From Solanum dulcamara (lineage: Eukaryota > Streptophyta > Magnoliopsida > Solanales > Solanaceae), in contig NC_077248.1 in assembly GCF_947179165.1 (NCBI RefSeq), positions 52,419,732 to 52,483,731 of the forward strand: a stretch of 64,000 nt of DNA, given 5' to 3'. Positions 59,724 to 64,000 of the stretch are shown piece after piece. The notes under the pieces are model-generated. The model did not search any database and was not told where the DNA came from. It worked only from the letters and a program-made list of their open reading frames with translations. Numbering within the stretch: the first letter of the stretch is position 1; each line of letters opens with the position of its first letter. Both the position numbers and the translations under genes were made by a program.

Positions 59724-60663
59724 TGTAATGACCTAACCCATTATTATTAAAAATATCTACGATAAAAGTATATGAATCTCATTCATCGTAAGACTAAGAT
59801 CAATTTCTTTGCATGCGAGTGTACTAGTTGTGAATTAAGGTCGTACAATTCCCCTAGCACAAAATTAAGCTGAAAGTATCTTTCTGATTTAATTTCAGAC
59901 TTGAGTTTAAATTAGGATCAACTTCAAATAACCATAGCTCTCGGGCTATAATAAATTAGGTAGCCCATGACATATCAAATTAAAGGACTATGAGTCTTCT
60001 TTCCAACTCCATTGAGATTTCCTCATTTGGAGTTTGGAGGAAAATGTTATGCCCATTTTATTGAGAAATGTCTTTGTTGGGTCACTAGAGAGGGATTAGT
60101 CTGTCAGAGTAGGATCCGATGGGCCAGAAGCTAAAAATGGCGTATTTTTATCATCTCATTCTTCCTCCAAGTGTCAAAATAGATGAGGGTTACCCTAGAA
60201 ACCCCCAAGAAGTTGTTATAGGCTTAGAGAGAAAGGAAGAAGAGATTCCTAGCATAAGAAAGTCTAAAACCCATGGATTTCATGCCCGTCACAATAGTTT
60301 CTCCTTCCGGAAGTCAGGGATAGTGCTACAAACCTTCTACAATTGTTAGGAGCCCGGGTAGGCTAGATTTTATAAATTAAGTAGTTATAAATTCATTCTC
60401 ATTGCTTAATATAATGGAGATTGACGGGATATTTTATGCCTAGGCCTTTGGGCACGGAGTCTGGATGGTTAAATGATTGTCAATTGTTGTTTAGAGTGGG
60501 AATATGTGCTGTAAATCATGATTATTATGTGATTAGTTAAAGGTCCAATATTTGAATGTTAAACTTGATGAAACTGCTTAGAAGGTAATGACTCTTGTAA
60601 GATTAAGTGTAGATAAAAATGGATCATAATGGAATCCTGAGACTTAGGGATTATGGGCAATTA
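59724..60663 (+). mobile_element. LTR of another gypsy family, end uncertain
   Basis: It starts TGTAATGACCTAACCC and includes the conserved block (59965-60055, GAGTCTTCTTTCCAACTCCA) in plus orientation. Downstream sequence resembles an LTR leader (ACCCTAGAAACCCC...). No primer site or internal region is recognisable; the right end is set where the sequence changes character and may be wrong. Confidence 0.5.
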
Positions 60664-61020
60664 ATGTATTGTTATGTCAGAATAAGACGATTTAAAATTA
60701 ATTTAAACTTTTAGAGAAAATCATTTTTTAGAAAAGAGAGTCGCCACTTAATTTTTAAAGAAAATCAAGAAACCTTAATTTTAAAGACTCTAACAGATTG
60801 AAGTCTTAAAAATTCAGAAAAAAATGTACGAGGTTCTTATTTCCACTTTGAGAAGGTGTTAAGCATTCAAACTGGCCACTAACGTACGGTTATCCGGCGA
60901 TTTGAAAACTCTGATTTTGACTAACTTTGGGAAAATATATTTAAAAATAGTTAAGGCATTTTACAATTTGAAAGAAATATAAACTTTAAAACATTTAGAA
61001 TAATTTATAAAGGAAAATAG
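60664..61020. repeat. Fragment of a dispersed Solanaceae-type LTR
   Basis: GAGAGTCGCCACTTAATTTT and the sequence that follows, up to GGCCACTAACGTACGG, resemble a dispersed LTR or leader sequence I know from Solanaceae genomes, possibly Tat/Ogre-type gypsy. This is from memory and cannot be verified here. No coding content. Confidence 0.35.
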
Positions 61021-62120
61021 AGTTGGTATGAATTGGTGCCCACATCCTCAGCAAGCATTGGTACCCATACGACACTCTCCCAAATGTAGTTTCCTGCATC
61101 TAGCAAACGGCTTTCCTCTAGAACCTTGAGTCACACTTAATTGGGACTAAGAAACCTAAGATCGGAAGTTCTGGTGACTCAGCAACCTCTGATTAGGTGT
61201 AAAATCACTTGTTGAAGAAGGTGCATAATTAAAAGACCCCTTCTGAAAGAAGGACTTGTTACCCTTCCCTTGCTTCTACTCGTTCTCATTCCCAGCTGAC
61301 TTAGCCTTCTTGCTTAAGTGTTCCTCTCGGTCTTTTTTCTTTTCATCCTCAACCTGCTGAGCATACACCATCAATCTAGAAAACTCCATGTCAGAAATCA
61401 TTAGCAGTGCCTTACATTTTCTCTTTACATGTTTTCCTAGGCCAGAGACAAACTTCCTCATCTTAGACCTCATATGAGGAATCATTTCTGGGGCATATTT
61501 GGATAACTAAATAAACTTCAAACTATACTCCTTTACAGTCATGGTCTCCTTCTTGAGGTTCACAAACTCCTCAACTTTTGCTTTCCGTAGCTTTTGGGAA
61601 AAAAAGTGGTCAAGGAAAGCTCTTTCAAACTCATCCCAAACTGTAGGTCCAGTATCCTCACCACGACTCTGCTCCTACTGGTCATACCACAGGTTCGTCA
61701 CATCCTTGAGCTGGTAGGAAACCAACTCAACACCCTCAACCTCGATAGTATGCATCGCTTTCAAGATCTTCCACATTTCATCAATGAAATTTTGAGGATC
61801 CTCCTCAACCTTAGACCCTGTGAAGACTGGAGGGTTCATCCTTGGAAAATCTCTAATCCTTGTGGTGGAAAACGACTCTTAAGAGCTAAAGCTAGGAGTT
61901 GGTGAACTGTGGTTACCCATCTAGGTAGCTACCAGTTGAGTAAGCATGGCAATAGCTCCTCTGAATTCGATCTCCAAAGTAGGAGTGGTATGAATAGTAG
62001 GTATTTGGGGTACCTCAATAGACCTTGTAGGTCTCCCCTAGTTCTCCGTGAAGGCATCTCTGACTATAGAACCTCAGTGCTGGTAGTGTTCCTCTGACTG
62101 GCTATACATTTAGGAGGCAT
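61021..62120 (-). pseudogene. Gag of E3, a third E1/E2-type element, truncated
   Basis: The ATG is at 62120 (MPPKCIASQRN). The frame shows the same blocks as E1 and E2: KVEEDPQNFIDEMWKILKAM, LWYDQ followed by TAG, FERAFLDHFFSQKL, SLKFI followed by TAG, MRSKMRKFVSGLGKHVKRKC and a damaged zinc region near 61100. It stops at about 61021, before protease. Several TAG and TAA codons stand at expected Gln or Trp positions. It is more diverged from E1 and E2 than they are from each other. Confidence 0.8.
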
Positions 62121-62334
62121 GGTCTGCAATGTATAAACGCACAAATTAGAAAAGAAGTTTTATAGAATTAAACTTTATCGCACAAAATCATATTATGAAA
62201 GAAGTGAAAAATTCCTAATATCTTATAGCCTCCTAAATATAAGTATGGTGCACGACATACCCATAAGCAAGAATCTACTAGATACGGCTTCATAGACACC
62301 CTAGGACTCTTGAACTCTGTGCTTTGATACCAAA

Positions 62335-63192
62335 TGTATCACACCCTAAGAGGGTACCCTAGGCGTGGCCGGCACTCAGAAACCATCTCGGGCCTCTGAG
62401 AAAACCACTTGGTCTCATCACTCATTCGTTCATCAGCAGAAGACTTAAGTGAAAATAAGAATACTTATGTGGGCTTGCCATTATCAATATCAAATGAAAG
62501 AAATAATCCTTAGAAGAAGTAATTTCAAAGGAGAACTACTCCAATTACATCATCAAACTCTGTCTATTAAGCATCTAACACTATCAGACGGTGCTAATGA
62601 CATGTCCATGTCTACCTCAAAAGAAACATAATACTCAACAATAATAAAAGGATAAAGAGTTTCTCCGAATACAAGAAGGACTCACCAAATAGCTAGAAAG
62701 TAATGATCTTCAACGATGCGCCGTTGAGGATTTCTAACACCTATCTGCATCATAAAATGATGCAGATCGAAAAACGTCAGTATATGGAATGTATGAGTAT
62801 GTAAAACGCAGAAAAGTAAGGACAGATATCAAGAAACTCCTCTCAGAAAGACTCGGCTCAGAACTCAACATCAATATGTAATGCAAGTTTAAAAATAATA
62901 ATAATTATTATAAGCAATGCTTACTCAGTTGAGAGTTTCTCTAACCGACAACCATCACTTATGAGCTAGTGATGATACAACAAAGCGATATTATTGCCAC
63001 ATCCATCCAATATCTTGCCAAGGTAAAAGACATCACCATCTTGGATCCAATCATCAAAGTCCTCTTTTTGGGACTTAAGAGGTATAGCCTCCATCCTACA
63101 CTAGCTACATAGTTATGGGGTTTGATTCAATTAAACTCTCACCCAACTCGGTGCTCAATACTACTCCCAAAATATGTGCTCTTATTAACATC
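62335..63192 (-). mobile_element. 5' LTR of E3, truncated
   Basis: TGTATCACACCCTAAGAGGG follows the primer site (minus-strand TGGTATCAAAG, 62333-62322). It is collinear with the E1/E2 LTR, including GGAATGTATGAGTATGTAAA and the CTCGGTGCTCAATACTACTCCC segment, up to about 63192, where similarity ends. The palindrome and promoter part is missing. Confidence 0.75.
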
Positions 63193-64000
63193 ATCATCTA
63201 GTGGTGCTGACTGTCTTCTTTGGAAAGAAGTTGTGCATGGAGGTTGCCGGCTGTGCAGGTTTGGTGGTCTCGCCGGTAAAGCAGCAGCGACTAAGAGATA
63301 GAGAGAGTAGAAGAGATGTGGGTGAGGCGGCGGTGGCTCTTCTCTTGTTTGGAGAAGATGATCAAAAAATAAAGTTAAAGTAAGGGTTTGAGTAATTAGA
63401 AATAGGGGAATAATGGGGGATTAAATCGTGACCATTGATCAGTATAAATGAACGGATGTGATTGAAAGAGGGATTTAAAATTAGACCATATAAAATTCAA
63501 TTAGGCTAAAATTATAATTAATTGGATAAAAAATACTATGCTTAAAATAAAATAGAGGAAAATTGAATAAATTGCTATCTAATTAAAAACCATAATATAT
63601 ATATTGAATAAGTAAAATCATAAACTTTATCAAGTAATAATTTTCATATATATATATATATATAGATATATATATTAATTAATAAATAAATTATAAAATA
63701 AACTTAATTAAGTAATATTTTACATATAAATAAAATACGCACATAGACATCATATATACTAAATAGACATGTAAAAATATTTGAACGTTTGAAGCTTATT
63801 ATTTAAAAATTAAAAATAATAAAGATAATAATAATAATATTAATAAATAGCAAAAATATTATAAATTATGAATGTCAAAATATATGATTTATTTTTTAAG
63901 CTAAATATAAACTCACTTACTTATTAAAGAAATATTTTTGAGAAATGTCTATCTATTAAGATAGCAATCCGAAAAGTAGTTATGAGTTGGTCAAAATTGG
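63193..64000. other. Unassigned AT-rich DNA to the window end
   Basis: A GC-richer stretch at 63230-63350 can be read as a short open frame with no recognised domain. From 63480 on it is AT-rich with a TA microsatellite (about 63649-63677) and ATA repeats (63820-63850). I see no gene. Confidence 0.5.

Noticed and set aside
63201..63383. Short open frame near the right end
   Set aside because: It has no recognised domain or neighbour support; it could be an exon fragment, but the evidence is too weak to call.

Overview
The window looks like heterochromatic nuclear DNA of a eudicot plant, most likely from the Solanaceae. This rests on the type of elements present: long (about 2-2.6 kb) LTRs of Tekay/Del-type Ty3/gypsy chromoviruses, Stowaway-like MITEs with TA target sites, and a Ty1/copia element, all in an AT-rich background. 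I see no intact host gene, rRNA, tRNA or CRISPR. Almost everything is retrotransposon, much of it nested and broken by stop codons.

Layout. 1-4301: AT-rich DNA, a MITE (2145-3201) split by a 753-bp solo LTR (2205-2957), a weak exon-like segment, and a repeat-rich LTR fragment with a TATA box. 4302-17815: the LTR and 3' pol end of a minus-strand gypsy element; its LTR is split by E1, a complete but decayed plus-strand gypsy element (5570-15452). 17816-22055: a repeat block, then a 5'-truncated copia element. 22056-23650: duplications, a hairpin and a second MITE. 23652-36895: three small tandem ORFs (A, B, C) that resemble each other, each 5 nt from the next. ORF B is split by a solo LTR (23974-26378 plus 36414-36485), which is itself split by E2, a complete minus-strand gypsy element (about 26379-36413). 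36896-37318: a promoter-like stretch. 37319-55235: minus-strand gypsy remnants (E5) holding a second element (E4, 42286-52018), which carries a solo LTR (46225-48280). 55236-59546: an LTR fragment and the gag-protease remnant E6 with its 5' LTR. 59724-63192: LTR fragments and E3, a gag relative of E1 and E2. 63193-64000: no recognisable gene.

The coding parts are gag (capsid and CCHC zinc knuckle), protease, reverse transcriptase, RNase H, integrase and chromodomain-like tail of LTR retrotransposons. The least decayed is E2, whose gag-pol is one reading frame of about 1,579 codons broken essentially by point nonsense mutations. E1 adds one frameshift and a 66-nt insertion.

The most unusual signals are: (1) the A/B/C tandem ORF cluster behind a tRNA-Met primer-site-like motif, which I cannot assign to a family; (2) stop codons shared at the same gag positions by separate elements; (3) GC-rich palindrome clusters just upstream of the presumed promoters in several different LTR families; (4) a conserved LTR block shared by otherwise different LTRs. 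All positions come from reading the sequence by eye, so element edges may be off by a few bases.
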